A DNA stretch of 64,000 nucleotides, taken from positions 48,527 through 112,526 of the forward strand of contig CACIXU010000005.1 in assembly GCA_902590705.1 (NCBI GenBank). The letters are read 5' to 3'. This document shows, in pieces, positions 60,701 to 63,700 of this stretch. The notes beneath the pieces are model-generated. The model made no database searches and was not told the origin of the DNA. It saw only the letters and a list, made by a program, of their open reading frames with translations. Positions within the stretch are counted from its first letter, which is position 1, and each line of letters opens with the position of its first letter. The stretch comes from an uncultured Bacteroidota bacterium. Lineage in GTDB: Bacteria > Bacteroidota > Bacteroidia > Flavobacteriales > Flavobacteriaceae. The position numbers were made by a program, and so were the translations under genes.

Positions 60701-63700
60701 TTAGACGGCCCACCTAGTTTTGTATCGGCGACTACTAGTTCTACATCCACTACGCTTCAAGTTGGAGGAACAGCCACCTTTACTGTGAGCTACACTATAA
60801 ACCAGCAGGCGGTAGATAGTGGTAGGGTAGAGAACAGCGCTTTAGGAACAGCCAGTAGTCCCTCGGGAGTACAGACTAGTGATACCTCTGATGATGGGGA
60901 TGATAGTGATGGAGATATCGATGATGATCCTACAATAACTCTTCTAACAGCTACCCCGACATTAGTTGTTACTAAATCTGCTGTCCTTAATGATCCAGAC
61001 AGTAATGGGGTAGATTTAGGCGACACCATTACCTATACTATAGTGGTTACAAATACTGGGGATCTTACCCTTAGTAATGTAGTTATTACAGATACACTTA
61101 CCGATGCGAACAGCAGTTCACTTTCATTAAATAGTGGACCTACTCTCACTGCGGGTGATGCAAGTAATTTAGGTGTGGGAGCAGCACTCACCTATCAGGC
61201 AACACATGTCATCACCCAGCAGGGAGTAGATAGTGGAAGTGTAATTAATATAGCTAAAGCAACGGCCTCAAGTCCTGGTCAGAGTGGTAACGTGAGTGAT
61301 ACTTCGGATGATCCAAGTACTGCTGCTGCAGATGATCCAACGGTTGTGAGTATCACCTCAACTCCTTCTTTAGAGGTAGAGAAAAGCCTTATCATTACAG
61401 ACAATGGAGACGGGGTAACTGGAGTGGGAGATATCGCTAGGTATACTATCACAGTACAGAACACAGGTAATATCACTTTAAATAATGTTACGGTAAGTGA
61501 TACCCTTACCGATGCCAATAGCAATACACTTAACTTAGATAGTGGTCCATCGTTCTCTGGATCGGACCAAGGTTCAGCGCAAGGGGTGCTCAAGCCAACA
61601 GAGAAAGCTACCTATATAGCATTTTATATTATCGATCAGGCGGCTATTGATAGCGGCGGAATAATCAATATAGCTAAGGGAATCAGCGGCTCGGTGAGTG
61701 ACACATCAGATGATCCAAATACGGCTGCTGCCAATGATCCAACCTCGATAAGTATTACTTCTTCCCCGTCTTTAGAAGTTACTAAAACAGCTACAGTAAA
61801 TGATAACAATGCAGATGGAGAAACCGGAGCAGGAGATATTATTAATTACACTATTGCAATCCGCAATAACGGTAACGTTACTTTAAGTGGACTCACGATA
61901 AGCGATACACTCACAGATGGTTTAGGCAACAGTCTAACACTTGGTAATCCAGGAGGTCAGCCTCAGTACAGTGCTACTAGTATGGGCTCTGGAGTAGGTA
62001 CTGTAAAACCAGGCGAGACTCAGACCTATACTGGCTTCTACGTGATAAGCCCAGCGGCGGCAAGCACGGATAAAGTAGTCAATAGCGCTATAGTAACAGC
62101 CAGCAGTCCAGGACAGACAAATAATGTAAGTGACACTTCTGATGATGGAGATGACAATGACGGTAACACTACCGATGACTCTACCGATGTGTCTATCTCT
62201 CCAAAACCATCAGTAGAAGCGACTAAAACGGCTACCGTAAGTGACACTGACGGAAGTGGTCTTAATGATCCGGGAGATATAATTATCTATACCATTACTG
62301 TAGAGAATACAGGTAATGTTACCCTTACCTCGATAACTCTGGATGATACTTTAACTGATCATAACGGTAACGCTTTATCACTTGATAGTGGGCCGACCTT
62401 TGTATCTGCAAACGCGGGCTCGCCAGAGGGTACTTTGTCTGGTGGAGAGACAGCGACCTATACGGCGAGCTATACGATAGGTTCCTCAGCAGCTTACAGT
62501 GGAAGCGTTAGAAACAGAGTAGTGGTCACCTCTAGTAGTCCAGGCAATACAGGAGATGTTATAGACATCAGTGATAACGGTAATGATAACGACGGTAATC
62601 AGTTTAATGACCATACGGTGGTAGCCACCACGGCGCAGGCATCAATCCAGACAGTTAAGACAGCAACGGTTAGTGATACTAACGGTAACAGTTTAACAGA
62701 CGCAGGTGATATAATCATTTACCAGGTTGGAGTAACCAATACAGGAGGGGTTAACCTAGAGTCACTGAGTTTTGTTGATACCCTTAAAGATGGTAATGGT
62801 CAGACCTTGTCCTTAGATGCTCAGTTGAGTTTTGTATCAGCGACAACCTCTTCAACATCCACTACGCTAATACCAACAGGGGTAGTAACCTATACAGCAC
62901 AGTATACCATAACCAATGATGCTTCTTACTCAGGCAGTATCGTTAACCGAGCGGTAGCTAGTGCAAATGTAGAGGGAACAAATAATCAGATAAGTGACCA
63001 GAGTGACGATCCAGCTACAGCGGCGGCCAATGACGATACAACAGTAAGTATAGATCCAGTACCAGGATTAGAGGTTACCAAGATAGCAACAGTAACAGAC
63101 GAGGGAGATGGTTTTGTAGGCGCTGGAGATGTAATTAATTACACCATAACGGTTAAAAATATTGGTAATGTTACCCTAACAGGAGTAACGGTGAGTGATA
63201 CTCTTACTGATGGGAACACCTCTACCCTTAATATGAGCTCTGGTCCTTCATTCTCAGGATCAGATAAGGGCTCCAATACTGGTACATTACTCGCTGGGGA
63301 GACCGCTACGTATATTGCTTACTTTATCATATCTGATGCAGCTGCAGCTACACAAAAAATAAGTAATTCAGCAGTTGCAATTGCCTCTAGTCCAGGCCAG
63401 AGTAATAATGTAAGTGATACCTCAGACGATGGCGATGATAGTGATGGAAACACTGTGGATGATCCGACAGTTACTGATATTAATCCTACTCCAGGAATCG
63501 AAATTACCAAAACTGTTAACGTAAATGATGTTAATAATTCTACTAAAAACGATATTGGTGATATTGTAACTTATACTATAAAAGTTGAAAATACAGGAAG
63601 TGTTCCACTTACAAACATTGGAGTAACAGATGTATTTAAAGACGGAAATGGTGGGGTATTAAATTTAACCGGTCCAGTTCTTACATCAAATACTGCTGGC

